DNA from: Asterias rubens
Lineage: Eukaryota > Echinodermata > Asteroidea > Forcipulatida > Asteriidae
DNA length: 64,000 nucleotides
Reading direction: 5' to 3'
NCBI RefSeq assembly: GCF_902459465.1
Contig: NC_047068.1
Span: forward strand, 372,001-436,000
The notes beneath the pieces were generated by a model. It was not told where the DNA came from. It saw only the letters and a list, made by a program, of their open reading frames with translations, and made no database searches. Each line of letters begins with the position of its first letter. Positions within the stretch are counted from its first letter, which is position 1. This document shows, piece by piece, positions 24,701 through 33,079 of the stretch. Both the position numbers and the translations under genes were made by a program.

Positions 24701-27700
24701 ATCCACTAGGAGCCACCTACTCCTAGGGCTGAAACAGGGTTACCCCCTTCACAGTCCCTAAGGATGTAGGCATGGGTATCATCCACTAGGAGCCACCTAA
24801 CTCCTAGGGCTGAAACAGGGTCACCCCCTTCACAGTCCCTAAGGATGTGGGCATGGGTACCATCCACTAGGAGCCACCTACTCCTAGGGCTGAAACAGGG
24901 TCACCCCCTTCACAGTCTGTAAGGATGTAGGCATGGGTATCATCCACTAGGAGCCACCTACTCTTAGGGCTGAAACAGGGTTACCCCCTTCACAGTCCCT
25001 AAGGATGTAGGCATGGGTATCATCCACTAGGAGCCACCTACTCCTAGGGCTGAAACAGGGTCACCCCCTTCACAGTCTGTAAGGATGTGGGCATGGGTAT
25101 CATCCACTAGGAGCCACCTACTCTTAGGGCTGAAACAGGGTTACCCCCTTCACAGTCCCTAAGGATGTGGGCATGGGTACCATCCACTAGGAGCCACCTA
25201 CTCCTAGGGCTGAAACAGGGTCACCCCCTTCACAGTCTGTAAGGATGTGGGCATGGGTATCATCCACTAGGAGCCACCTACTCTTAGGGCTGAAACAGGG
25301 TTACCCCCTTCACAGTCCCTAAGGATGTGGGCATGGGTACCATCCACTAGGAGCCACCTACTCCTAGGGCTGAAACAGGGTCACCCCCTTCACAGTCTGT
25401 AAGGATGTAGGCATGGGTATCATCCACTAGGAGCCACCTACTCTTAGGGCTGAAACAGGGTTACCCCCTTCACAGTCCCTAAGGATGTAGGCATGGGTAT
25501 CATCCACAAAAGCCACCTACTCTTAGGGCTGAAACAGGGTTACCCCCTTCACAGCCCGAAACGATGTAGGCATGGGTATCATCCACTAGGAGCCACCTAC
25601 TCCTAGGGCTGAAACAGACTTACCCCCTTCATAGTCCCTAAGGATGTAGGCATGGGTATCATCCACTAGGAGCCACCTACTCCTAGGGCTGAAACAGGCT
25701 TACCCCCTTCACAGTCCCTAAGGATGTAGGCATGGGTATCATCCACTAAAAGCCACCTACTCCTAGGGCTGAAACAGGGTTACCCCCTTCACAGTCCCTA
25801 AGGATGTAGGTAAAGGTATCATCCACTAGGAGCCACCTACTCCTAGGGCTGAAACAGGGTTACCCCCTTCACAGTCCCTAAGGATGTAGGCATGGGTATC
25901 ATCCACTAGAAGCCACCTACTCCTGGGATTGAAACAGGGTTACCCCTTCACAGTTCCTAAGGATGTAGGCATGGCTGTCATCCACTAGGAGCCACCTACT
26001 CCTAGGGCTGAAACAGGGTTACCCCCTTCAAAGTCCCTAAGGATGTAGGCATGGGTATCATCCACTAGAAGCCACCTACTCCTGGGATTGAAACAGGGTT
26101 ACACCTTCACAGTTCCTAAGGATGTAGGCATGGCTGTCATCCACTAGGAGCCACCTACTCCTAGGGCTGAAACAGGGTTACCCCCTTCAAAGTCCCTAAG
26201 GATGTAGGCATGGGTATCATCCACTAGAAGCCACCTACTCCTGGGATTGAAACAGGGTTACCCCTTCACAGTTCCTAAGGATGTAGGCATGACTGTCATC
26301 CACTAGGAGCCACCTACTCCTAGGGCTGAAACAGGTTACCCCCTTCACAGTCCCTAAGGATGTAGGCATGGGTATCATCCACTAGAAGCCACCTACTCCT
26401 GGGATTGAAACAGGGTTACCCCCTTCACAGTTCCTAAGGATGTAGGCATGGCTGTCATCCACTAGGAGCCACCTACTCCTAGGGCTGAAACAGGGTTACC
26501 CCCTTCACAGTCCGTAAGGATGTAGGCATGGGTATCATCCACTAGGAGCCACCTACTCCTAGGGCTGAAAACGGGGTTACCCCCTTCACAGTCCGTAAGG
26601 ATGTAGGCATGGGTATCATCCACTAGGAGCCACCTACTCCTAGGGCTGAAACAGGGTTACCCCCTTCACAGTCCCTAAGGATGTAGGCATGGCTGTCATC
26701 CACTAGAAGTCACCTACTCCTAGGGCTGAAACAGGGTTACCCCCTTCACAGTCCGTAAGGATGTAGGCATGGGTATCATCCACTAGGAGCCACCTACTCC
26801 TAGGGCTGAAACAGGGTTACCCCCTTCACAGTCCCTAAGGATGTAGGCATGGGTATCATCCACTAAAAGCCACCAGCTCCTAGGGCTGTAACAGGGTTAC
26901 CCCCTTCACAGTCCCTAAGGATGTAGGCATGGCTGTCATCCACTAGGAGCCACCTACTCCTAGGGCTGAAACAGGGTTACCCCCTTCACAGTCCCTAAGG
27001 ATGTAGGCATGGGTATCATCCACTAGAAGCCACCTACTCCTGGGATTGAAACAGGGTTACCCCCTTCACAGTCCCTAAGGATGTAGGCATGGGTATCATC
27101 CACTAGGAGCCACCTACTCCTAGGGCTGAAACAGGGTTACCCCCTTCACAGTCCTAAGGATGTAGGCATGGGTATCATCCACTAGGAGCCACCTACTCCT
27201 AGGGCTGAAACAGGGTTACCCCCTTCACAGTCCCTAAGGATGTAGGCATGGGTAACATCCACTAGGAGCCACCTACTCCTAGGGCTGAAACAGGGTTACC
27301 CCCTTCACAGTCCCTAAGGATGTAAGCATGGGTATCATCCACTAGGAGCCACCTACTCCTAGGGCTGAAACAGGGTTACCCCCTTCACAGTCTGTAAGGA
27401 TGTAGGCATGGGTATCATCCACTAGGAGCCACCTACTCCTAGGGCTGAAACAGGGTTTCCCCCCTTCAAAGTCTGTAAGGATCAACCACTAGGAGCATGG
27501 CTGGTGGAGCAAAATGCACTACCTTCAAAACTTTTTTAGGGAATGAAACATGCATCTTACATTATTTACCTTGATTTATCCAATGCATTTTCTTCTTCTG
27601 CTGTAAGGACTTTATCCTTCTCAGCTCGGGACTGAACTCCGTCATTCTTCTTGGTCCAGATACTTGCTTTCTGTAAAAAAAAATAATAAAAAAATTTAAA

Positions 27701-28881
27701 AAAGACCAATAACCTTAAGGAAACTGACAGGGTAAAGTTTTGAATAATTTTGATTGGAACTTGAAATGTTAAAGACAGTGGACACTATTGGCAATTGTCA
27801 AAAACTAGCCTTCACAGTTGGTGTATCTCAACATGCATAAAATAACAAACCTGTGAAAATTTGATATCAATCGGTCGTCGAAGTTGCGAGATAATAATGA
27901 AAGAAAAAACACCCTTGTCACACGAAGTTGTGTGCGTTTAGATAGTTGATTTCTAAACTTGAGGTCTCGAAATCAAATTCGTGGAAAATTACTTCTTTCT
28001 CGAAAACTATGGCATTTCAGAGGGAGCCGTTTCTCACAATGTTTTATACTCTCAACCTCTCCCCATTACTCGTCACCAAGAGAGGTTTTACGCTAATAGT
28101 TATTTTGAGTAATTACCAAGTGTCCACTGCCTTTAACTTGAGTTTGATTGCTTAAAGGGTCTGGGTACTTTTTGTAACACAAAACACAAGTTCACAGATT
28201 TAGATTAACTTACATACACTGTTTGAAGATACTGATAGTAGAAAGATTTCCTTAAAATAATTACTAACTTGCTGAGGTTCTGCAGTTTTAGAGAAATGAG
28301 TAAAACAATGCCACAAAAAAATAATGTTTGTCTCAGTTTTTGCCGTAAAAAGTATTTTAATACTTTTTACAGCAAAATTGCATTTTTATTATAACTGGTT
28401 TTTACATGCTGAAATAATTTTTGTATCACTGAGACGAAGATTATTTTTGTGACTCAGGTTTTACTCATATTATTTGCGATAAAAAAGTGTGACAAGTGCA
28501 ATTGGTTCTTTTACATGCGTTACACAACACATGGGACCAACAGCTTTACGCCCCTTTCGAAGGACAAAGCAATGGTGAAGTGTCTTGCTTAAGAACAAAA
28601 GTGTCACGGCTAGGGATTCAAACCCACACTCTGCTGATCAGAAACAACAGAGTTTGAATTCAGTGCTCTGTACTGCTTGGCCACGACACTTCCATGGGGG
28701 TGTCAAACATAGGTGAACATGGTAAATAACCACCTTTTCAGACAGAGTCTCATTTCAGTTCATCCCAGGTCCAGCCTACCTTAGGAACAGGTTTAGCCTT
28801 GACTGTAGTAGAGTTCTCTTGAAGTCGTTCTTTGCAGAGTGCCTCTTGTTTCCGGAAAAACCCTGCTTTCAAACACACAAG
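6582..28881 (-). CDS. CCDC174: Coiled-coil domain-containing protein 174, reading frame broken
   Basis: CCDC174 is a nuclear protein reported to bind the exon-junction-complex helicase EIF4A3; human loss causes a neurodevelopmental disorder. Exons (minus strand): 28881-28780, 27670-27570, 22519-22455, 18391-18223, 15975-15812, 12290-12196, 9558-9288, 6741-about 6582. All have GT-AG borders and compatible phases. Matches to human: LVCLKAGFFRKQEAL (LVDLKAELFRKQEEF), KASIWTKKNDGVQSRAEKD (KPSIWSKQNVGVSNRAEKD), DHFLVDYEKKAI (MYLVDFTQKII), GPGPLHYQNL (MGPVHYEDI), MGVGCFDFSKDE ([12 protein letters not shown]), KAKRKAALKARLDKVKQ ([17 protein letters not shown]) and FAPPQQYNW (FAPPSDYF). Three oddities: TAG replaces the Tyr of KLYEKM in exon 3, the conserved VDY-DSLGR exon is not found, and the last exon has a one-base shift before FAPP. 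The first coding exon (about 14 residues) was not located. Confidence 0.9.
7081..7482. mobile_element. Family-A MITE
   Basis: Starts aaagacactaaacactattg and ends tagtgtccactgcctttaa, with the internal inverted pair gagaccac..gaggtcccg. Confidence 0.85.
7778..8036. mobile_element. MITE with GTGACCTGTCACAAC ends
   Basis: tgtgacctgtcacaacgaaa..tgagct at left and agctcattttgttgtgacag..gtcaca at right, about 28-bp inverted ends. Confidence 0.85.
8220..8645 (-). mobile_element. tRNA-derived SINE
   Basis: Minus orientation. A B-box-like GGGTTCGAATCCCCAGC lies at about 8578-8598 and the body includes aagtgcactaggttctttta. The tail is gcgctatataagacttcgat followed by ATT repeats (8249-8262 on plus). 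Confidence 0.8.
9288..9558 (-). CDS. CCDC174: CCDC174 exon, KRKA basic motif and acidic tail
   Basis: Acceptor TTTTTTCAG, donor GTAGGG, 271 nt. It encodes TLGQRTKSDQLKAKRKAALK, a Glu/Asp-rich stretch, then PWDIGK. Human: [20 protein letters not shown] and REWDRGK. Confidence 0.93.
9668..9803. mobile_element. Small MITE with TTTCACAAAG ends
   Basis: gtcaatttcacaaaggggtt at left and aactctttgtgaaatccacc at right; inner ggactatagtcc palindrome. Confidence 0.75.
9990..10605. mobile_element. Family-G element
   Basis: Contains the inverted pair ttttcaactagtggtttaaa / ttaaaccactagttggaaac around ggcctggttct. Next to it is a block with aggggggcggagggctttac and cacgcgatacgcacg. It matches 61390-61935 in opposite orientation. 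Confidence 0.78.
10640..10770. mobile_element. Family-A MITE, left half
   Basis: tactggacactattggtaat through to caattactcatcgaagttgc, then truncated just before the SINE at 10878. Confidence 0.7.
10878..11225 (+). mobile_element. tRNA(Leu/Ser)-derived SINE, nearly full length
   Basis: The tRNA-like head runs from ggtgtcatggccgagcggat (A box) to gggtcgaatcccggtcgtga (B box). The body ends gtgaagcgctttgggacgcc, gagaagcgatatataaaaac and an ATT-repeat tail. A/B-box spacing is right for RNA polymerase III. Confidence 0.9.
11262..11515. repeat. Dispersed repeat, partner of 6150-6410
   Basis: Direct-orientation copy; the open frame here (11291-11551) is a by-product of the repeat. Confidence 0.8.
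11575..12170. mobile_element. Two adjacent family-A MITE copies, first one partial
   Basis: 11575-11780 is a right-half copy ending at ctttaaaggcagtgg. 11782-12167 is a full copy with inverted ends. Confidence 0.8.
12196..12290 (-). CDS. CCDC174: CCDC174 exon, GVGCFDF motif
   Basis: Acceptor TTTCTGTTCAG, donor GTAAGA. It encodes VREMGVGCFDFSKDEGERQS and QMEMLSHLRDE, matching human [20 protein letters not shown] and MKTLEMLREQ. Confidence 0.93.
12317..12622. mobile_element. Family-A MITE, shortened
   Basis: ttaaagactctggacacttt to aacagtgtccactgccttta. Lies directly upstream of a CCDC174 exon on the transcribed strand. Confidence 0.8.
12622..12996. mobile_element. Family-A2 MITE (GGAAGGTACACATTTG ends)
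   Basis: Ends tttaaagggaaggtacacat and acgtgtaccttccctttaac. The centre is a hairpin on agacttctagctagaagtct. Confidence 0.88.
13356..13630. mobile_element. Family-B MITE (GGGTCTATGTACTTTTTG ends), partial
   Basis: Long inverted arms sharing gaggtgctgtagttt, gagtaaaacaatgtcatgaa and their inverse; right end catagaccctttaa. Confidence 0.85.
13770..14127. mobile_element. Family-A MITE
   Basis: Internal pair gagacctcagatttagaatt / tgaggtctcgaaatcaagca; right end agtgtccagagtctttaa. Confidence 0.85.
14287..14532. mobile_element. Family-C MITE (CATAGAGCTGCTAAGC ends)
   Basis: A near-palindrome: ttttatagagctgctataag at left, agcagctctatgaaattagg at right. The inner arms share aaaacaggattaccaaccaa and its inverse. 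Confidence 0.9.
14650..14923. mobile_element. Family-A MITE, internally deleted
   Basis: taaagcgttggacactattg to gatagtgtacactgccttta. Confidence 0.82.
14920..15298. mobile_element. Family-D MITE (CCATTGGACCCTTTTGG ends)
   Basis: tttaaagccattggaccctt at left and aagggtccaatggctttaa at right; inner inverted pair around ctcgttatcgag. Confidence 0.88.
15446..15790. mobile_element. Family-A MITE
   Basis: Contains gagacctaagatttagaatt / tgaggtctcgaaatcaagca; ends aaaggtgtccagtgccttta, about 20 bases from a CCDC174 splice donor. Confidence 0.85.
15812..15975 (-). CDS. CCDC174: CCDC174 exon, LHY motif
   Basis: Acceptor TATCTTAG, donor GTAAGG, 164 nt. It encodes KQETLPDLLSSDMHRKMMRK, KWEAEEEEMRSRGPGPLHYQ and NLKFD. 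Human: [20 protein letters not shown] and MGPVHYEDI. It joins the 18.2-kb exon in phase (TG|G = Trp). Confidence 0.93.
16096..16465. mobile_element. Family-B MITE
   Basis: Starts cctttaaagggtctatgtac; symmetric arms around catgagacgaaaattatttt; right arm ends gtgtttgatacaaaaagtgt. Confidence 0.87.
16560..16745. repeat. Fragment of family-G element
   Basis: gagacgcactctccaccaat, aggagtagagaaactgtctg and ggtatttatgaat also occur in the 61.4-61.9 kb element and, inverted, at about 10.1 kb. Confidence 0.7.
16815..17170. mobile_element. Family-A2-like MITE, decayed
   Basis: Centre with the hairpin caggcctgaagcctttctcagg, and arms gagaaacagctccctttgaa and gttgggatacaccaactgag, but poorly preserved ends. 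Confidence 0.7.
17413..18221 (-). repeat. Seven tandem copies of a CCDC174 exon 3' end plus donor
   Basis: The donor-side motif ccattgg occurs at 17413, 17530, 17645, 17761, 17877, 17992 and 18107, then at 18222 in the real exon, giving a period of 115-117. Each unit on the minus strand carries about 80 nt of exon (EAARAGPEYEMGASDVPGPV-DPLDQ-W), GGTAAGG (GGTGAGG in the outermost copy) and about 36 nt of purine-rich intron. No unit has a pyrimidine tract before the exon-like part. Confidence 0.95.
18223..18391 (-). CDS. CCDC174: CCDC174 exon, source of the 115-bp array
   Basis: A 169-nt exon: acceptor CTTACCCAG, donor GTAAGG. It encodes DDVADHFLVDYEKKAISDMK, an acidic EEEEEE run, and EYEMGATDVPGPVDPQDQ-W. 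Its last 80 nt and its donor recur seven times just downstream (17.4-18.2 kb). Confidence 0.93.
19000..21745. mobile_element. Family-B MITE split by the 2.4-kb transposon
   Basis: Left fragment 19000-19017 (tcctttaaagggtctat), right fragment 21401-21745 (tatgtaacttttgtaggaca onward). Rejoining gives one normal copy. Confidence 0.85.
19018..21400. mobile_element. 2.4-kb DNA transposon with long inverted ends, target duplication TAT
   Basis: Ends are TAGTCTAGACCAGAT and its inverse ATCTGGTCTAGACTA. Similarity between the arms extends inward about 420 bp (19018-19440 against 20990-21400). It resumes at 19945-20010 against 20940-21005, so the left arm holds an extra insert of about 500 bp. It is inserted in a family-B MITE: the left fragment ends GGGTCTAT and the right begins TATGTAAC, duplicating TAT. 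There is no recognisable transposase; the open frame at 19706-20125 (139 residues) matches nothing I know. Confidence 0.85.
21748..22119. mobile_element. Family-D MITE
   Basis: tttaaagccatttgaccctt at left and aagggtccaatggctttaaa at right; inner gataacgag-type pair. Confidence 0.87.
22116..22337. mobile_element. Family-E MITE (CGTTGCCTTGGATC ends)
   Basis: tttaaaggaaaacgttgacc at left and ggcaacgtgttcctttaaag at right. Related copies at 46905-47275 and a fragment at 45370-45427. Confidence 0.82.
22455..22519 (-). CDS. CCDC174: CCDC174 exon with in-frame TAG
   Basis: A 65-nt exon: acceptor GTTTTCAG, donor GTAAAG. The phase carried from the previous exon gives AALEAKLKL-stop-EEMSKGAILTA. Human has KLEEKAKLYEKMTKGDF, so the TAG (22491-22489) falls exactly on the conserved Tyr, one base from TAC or TAT. 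The downstream frame remains correct. Skipping the exon would shift the frame. Confidence 0.9.
22962..23343. mobile_element. Family-A MITE
   Basis: tttaaaggcagtttggtaat to gatagtgtccagagtcttta, with the central gagacctcagattt hairpin. Confidence 0.87.
23340..23540. mobile_element. Second-family SINE, decayed
   Basis: tgtgtgttgggcattgtata, ggtgggatttgaacccatga and ctttgcattgctagagcaga. Confidence 0.65.
23573..24558. mobile_element. TIR element carrying a THAP relic, TTAA at both ends
   Basis: CTTAAAGTCACCTGGAA at 23573-23589 is repeated as its exact reverse complement at 24542-24558. An inner 16-mer, gacgtcaatcgaggca, at 23746-23761 is exactly inverted at 24387-24402. Both ends contain TTAA (23574-23577 and 24554-24557), which could be the target duplication. 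No intact transposase is present. The class is unresolved: TTAA suggests piggyBac-like, while THAP suggests P-like. Confidence 0.7.
24070..24282 (-). pseudogene. Degenerate THAP zinc-finger domain
   Basis: The minus strand opens with MPTRCIAVKCSNTTLDGVSL, a typical THAP start (C-x-A-x-x-C). In the next frame it continues ALCSEHFEPLCFESG, the LCSxHF histidine segment of the C2CH finger. In a third frame it reads KGILKHYTIPTIF, the usual LKPDAIPTIF end. THAP domains bind DNA and occur in P-element-type transposases and transcription factors. At least two frameshifts and a shortened middle (the AVPxF part and most of the helix are missing) make it non-functional. It lies inside the inverted-repeat element 23573-24558. 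Confidence 0.75.
24585..27490. repeat. 80-bp tandem array, about 36 copies
   Basis: The unit includes GGGCTGAAACAGGGTTACCC, CCTTCACAGTCCCTAAGGAT and CATCCACTAGGAGCCACCTA. Two zones alternate unit types in 160-bp dimers (about 24860-25440 and 25900-26440). It fills the CCDC174 intron between 27570 and 22519, beside the 27.6-kb exon. A lone diverged unit sits at 60495-60565 in a CENPP intron. Confidence 0.97.
27570..27670 (-). CDS. CCDC174: CCDC174 exon, SIW motif
   Basis: Acceptor TTTTTTTACAG, donor GTAAAT, 101 nt. It encodes KASIWTKKNDGVQSRAEKDK and EEENALDKS, with AG carried to the next exon. It lies directly next to the 80-bp tandem array. Confidence 0.93.
27773..28136. mobile_element. Family-A MITE
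   Basis: aaagacagtggacactattg to ccaagtgtccactgccttta. Confidence 0.88.
28152..28480. mobile_element. Family-B MITE
   Basis: ttaaagggtctgggtacttt; arms share gagaaatgagtaaaacaatg; inner hairpin ttaatactttttacagc. Confidence 0.8.
28484..28695 (-). mobile_element. SINE head, truncated
   Basis: The minus strand reads gtcgtggccaagcagtacag, then gtgggtttgaatccctagcc, then gtgacac: a tRNA-like fold with matching ends. The body stops near 28484. Confidence 0.78.
28780..28881 (-). CDS. CCDC174: CCDC174 exon, second coding exon of the family
   Basis: Acceptor TTTTGCAG, donor GTAGGC, phase 0 at both ends, 34 codons: LVCLKAGFFRKQEALCKERL and onward to AKPVPK. Human exon 2 also begins at LVDLKAELFRKQ. 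The upstream exon with the start codon should lie between here and 38.5 kb but was not recognised. Confidence 0.92.
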
Positions 28882-30009
28882 CTGCAAAAGAAGAAAGTGA
28901 TCACATTGATTAATGTCAAATTATTAACTCGAGTCTCCTGACGATGACTAGAGCAAGGTAGTCCAAATGTTGAGACCGATTTAAGAACTGACTCCGCGGT
29001 AGCGCAGTTAATAATGCTCCTGTAAGCTAAAGTACACGTAGTCCCTGCCAATTTCCTATCTTTCGCCCGGGTATAGTTAAAAAGCAGGACAGAGAAACGA
29101 GAAGTCTCCTGAACAATCCAATTTGGATAGACAGGCCTTCGGGTCACAGTGTTTTGGTACACTTTTGTCTATCCTGGCCGGCTTAAGTTGGTTATGTTGT
29201 TTATTGGTTCCTGTTTTTGTCTGATCATGTTGTTTTGTCATATTTTTTGTCTTTTAATAATATGTCTGGAGATGTTCTTTGTTTTTTGTGTTGTTGTGTT
29301 GTTCTTCTTTTGGTTTTTTGTGTTGTTGATTTTTTGATTTATTCATGTTATTGAATTTGTTAGTTTTCCTGATTCTGTTTACTTGTTTTGTAGTAGTATA
29401 CTGTACCTTTGAGAACTTTATTGTCTTGTATCTTGGTCGAATAAATACTAATTATAATAATGATAATAATAATTCTACTCCGCGATAGTAGTATGTATAC
29501 AGAAAGAAAGTTCTCTAAGAACAAACTCTACCTGGCAAGTAGATACCCACACATGGTGTTACAGCAAACCAAACATAAATTGATACCTCGGCTTGCCATG
29601 CAATGCCTAGAATATATTCATTTCTGTTTCAGTGTGAACTTTTGTGGGGGTGTTTCAAAATAACTTGGGTAGCATCTCGTTCTCAGCATAAAAAGTTGGT
29701 TTTCCATTAAAAAATTATTTCACCTCCTGAAACTGAAAAGCTGTAGGTTCCTACTTGGATATATCCATGGTCTACATATTTTACAGTTACACAAAACGTT
29801 GAGCGATTGAGTCACTCGATCGTATTGGTAACTTTTTCAATGTTCCTTAATTTTGTTTTTAATTCTTTATTTAAAAGCCAGAATAAACTTTAGGTTTTTT
29901 GTATTTCAATTTGATCAGTGAAAAACTTCATGATGGACCGTGTTCTGAGTCTGTGTTCAGTAGAAAGGGTAGAAGAGTTGACTTGTACGCCTAGATGATT
30001 GTATAGGGA
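28882..30009. other. No exon seen; dispersed repeats and T/G-rich sequence
   Basis: Contains two fragments of the 38.8-kb repeat family (28930-29130, 29465-29650) around a T/G-rich low-complexity stretch at 29180-29340. The missing first CCDC174 exon should lie upstream of 28881 but was not recognised here. Confidence 0.5.
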
Positions 30010-30583
30010 AAAGTTTCTGTATCACACGCCACCACTTTTTCATTCAATATGAAATAATATCAAGTCTCATTAGGCCTACCTCAATGAGATAATGTAGGCC
30101 TACTTCTAGAAACTATAAGGCTCCCCTGTGAGCCTTATGTAGGGGTCACATAATTATTTAGGGCCTTCTTAACGCTATACGTTTTTCAAATCAGCGTTGA
30201 TGAAGTTTTATGACCGTTAGCCAGCCAGAACTGAAGTTTCCTGTGTACTGTACAACTAAAGCTTTCCCCAACCTACTCAATATACATTCATAATGCTTGT
30301 ATTTCCTTTTTGTTGAGTGAATTAAAAAACATCGTCAAAAATTACAATTTTCTGCATGAAAAGTGGTGGCAGGGAAACGGATGTGTTAACTGGGGCACTG
30401 ATTCCTTTTTCGAAATTTTAACATTAATTTCGAAAAAGGCGGAAAAATAGGCAGAAAGGTTTCCGTATGGCGCCACCACTTTTTCATTCGATATGAAATA
30501 ATAGTATCTAATTTACCTCAATATTATTATAAGATATCCCTTTTTGTAAAAATGAGTGAAAAAGTGGTGGCGCCATACGGAAA
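30010..30583. mobile_element. Two family-F MITEs (TTTCCGTATGGCGCCACCAC ends)
   Basis: 30460-30583 is a clean hairpin element ending gtggtggcgccatacggaaa. 30010-30380 is a longer, more decayed copy with cgccaccactttttcattca at left and gaaaagtggtggcagggaaa at right. Confidence 0.85.
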
Positions 30584-30788
30584 GTTATCCGAATAGGCTT
30601 AGGCCTACAAACAATAGTACAAATACATGTACAATGACCGATAATGTCAAAATTTCTATAAAGGAATACAGCGCCCCAGTTACACTTGGTCTGTGGATAA
30701 ATTCCTAAAGAACGCCGGGGGGCTCTACATAAGCTTATCTAAGCTGTCTGCCCCAGTAACCAGAACCACCGTCTCCTCCCCAGTTGTG

Positions 30789-30808
30789 TGATGGCGTCGG
30801 TGGATTCA
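30789..30808 (+). other. Possible first coding exon end with four tandem GTAAG donors
   Basis: ATGGCGTCGGTGGATTCAA is followed by GTAAGTTCAA repeated, so that GTAAG occurs four times in 35 bases. The upstream sequence is CpG-richer than its surroundings. No downstream exon is recognised on this strand. Confidence 0.3.
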
Positions 30809-31248
30809 AGTAAGTTCAAGTAAGTTCAAGTAAGTCTGTGTTGTAATTGTATTGATTGATTGATGACTTTAGATTAGAAAGAAATTAATTTATTTTGATC
30901 TGGTCGATGGAAGTGTGAACTTGAAGTGGAGGAAAAATAAAGTAAATTCCATTCAACAGTGTTCAAATTTCAATTCGACAACCATCATCAATCATGCCAT
31001 TATCATCATATTATGTCATGACCACATGACAACAATCGATCGTGACAATTAATTCAAACTTTCAAAGAGTTCTTACGAGGAATAATTCGCTTCTAATCTA
31101 TTTACTTGCCTGAGTTCATGTTTCCACTGAGGTGTGGTCTACAGGGGAACGTATCTGTAGATAAACCACAATTTCAGATAATGTGGCTATTGCTGCAGTC
31201 CAATGTGAATGTACAGTAGGTTGTTGTTGGCAATCAAATTCGGTTTAA

Positions 31249-31259
31249 GGACGCCGCCA
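31249..31259 (-). promoter_or_regulatory. AAGATGGCGGC, YY1-like promoter motif
   Basis: The minus strand shows AAGATGGCGGC, typical of housekeeping promoters where it often overlaps the start codon. The ATG here opens only an 8-codon frame. It is a candidate for the missing CCDC174 5' end, which must lie between 28.9 and 38.5 kb. Confidence 0.3.
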
Positions 31260-31496
31260 TCTTTTAAGCTAAACCACCGTTTTCTGTTACCGACAATAGA
31301 GGGCGCTATACTCCAAGAGCCGTCGTGTATTATTAATTATTGGCTCTTTATGCGCCCTGATCCCAATTTCATCGATCTGCTCCAGCAGAAAAAAATAATA
31401 GTTAAGCAGCTTACCAGAATAAGGTTACCCGCCAAATTAAAAAGTACAATTTGTGACTGGTATTTCTTCTTACAGCAGTGAACTTCAAAGTATTAA

Positions 31497-31828
31497 AGGC
31501 AGTGGACACTATTGGTAATTACTCAAAATAATTATTATCATAAAACCTTACTTGTTAATGAGTAATGGGAAGAGGTTGATAGTATAAAACATTGTGAGAA
31601 ACGGCTCCCTCTGAAGTGACATAGTTTTCGAGAAAGAAGTAATAATTGTCCACGAATTTGATTCCGAGACCTCAGTTTTAGAGTTGAGGTCTCGAAATCA
31701 AGCACCTGGAAGCACCGTACAACTTGTGCAACACGGGCGTTTTCTTCCATTATTCTCTCGTAACTTGGACGGCCAATGTGAGAGGGCTGGTCTTTGACAA
31801 TACCAAAGGTGTCCACTGCCTTTAATCA
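31497..31828. mobile_element. Family-A MITE
   Basis: aaaggcagtggacactattg to caaaggtgtccactgccttt. Confidence 0.9.
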
Positions 31829-33079
31829 ATAATTAAGTTATGCCTAAGCAGCTCTATGAAATTTTTGCCCTGATGGCATTTAGTTTGGGTTAACAGCCGA
31901 TCATTACAATTATAGCCCCCTGAAGTAGCCATCCTACAATAATCTCAAAAAAGCAATTATGGCGCAGTTATTAACTGGGGATTAATTAAACAATGGTGAT
32001 TACGGTACTACATTAAAACGTCCAATCATAATATTCTGAGGTTAATTAGAAAACCCTATAATTATATAACACAAGATCGTACAACTTGATTCTTTTGAAG
32101 ACGAGCAGTGTGTAGTATCGAAACGTCGTGACCAAACCGGCTCTTTTCAGAGATTAACACGTGGTTGTATCCCGCCAGTTTACTATTTATTTATTAAAAA
32201 GTAAGTCTTGTGGAGTAAACTTGCATTAGAAAAAATTGTAATAAAAGGATAGACTCTAGAAACTACGAGATGGGTCAGCGGGAACTACACTGTACAAACA
32301 ATTTCAACAAAATTCTTGATATCCCAATGTTATTGTATTCAATGGTTCATTGTCCTATTAAAAATAAGTATTACTGTCACCAATTTTAGTCATTAATTGT
32401 CCTTCCTTGTATTGTGGTGATTTCTTGAATAAATTTCAGTTTTGAAGCTCATCGGTTATACATTTTTATATCAGCGCAATCCTCCGGATAAGTACATATT
32501 ATTTCAAACTCTTGGATAAAGTCAAGGATATAGGAATTGCAGGCGTTGTGCCTAAATAAAGCGTTTGCAAAGCGATGCGACAAGTTCAAAATATATAAAC
32601 CTGGGAAATCGCTCCGGGGTCTGGTCAGTTTTTGTCATTTTTCTTCAAAAATATTTTCTCAAAGGTGTTTTGACTTGAGTGTTCATTAGACATTGATTGA
32701 GGATTAAGTGTCATGATTTTTGAAAGTGGTAAAAATGGGGCAAATCTGGTGACTAGCTGTCAAAATTATACGTGTTGAACCAGATTGTCATTTGCCGATC
32801 AAAATAATCTCGTAACCCTCCGGCCTTGCGGCCGTCGAGAGCATGGTTACGTTATCGCAACTAGTGCAGACATGGTTTCCCTGGAGATGACCCCCGACCC
32901 TGACAAGTTGCGTCATGCTCTATTTTTAACCGTGGGTGATACCTGACCTAAGATTTTTAATAAGATACGTTTTTTTTAGGCCGTAGATGCTCTCTGTGGC
33001 AATCTAGGGAGTCTGGGGGGGGGGGGGGGGTGATGTCACCCTCCCAGATGGGAGGCCCGGGAAAGTTTTGCATTGTAGA
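31829..33079. other. No gene seen
   Basis: Mostly AT-rich unique sequence, with a G-run at 33017-33030. A short phrase at about 32100 (cgagcagtgtgtagtatcga) resembles dispersed repeat ends. Confidence 0.45.

Noticed and set aside
24585..27490. CRISPR-like array
   Set aside because: Units are contiguous 80-bp repeats without unique spacers, inside a eukaryotic intron.
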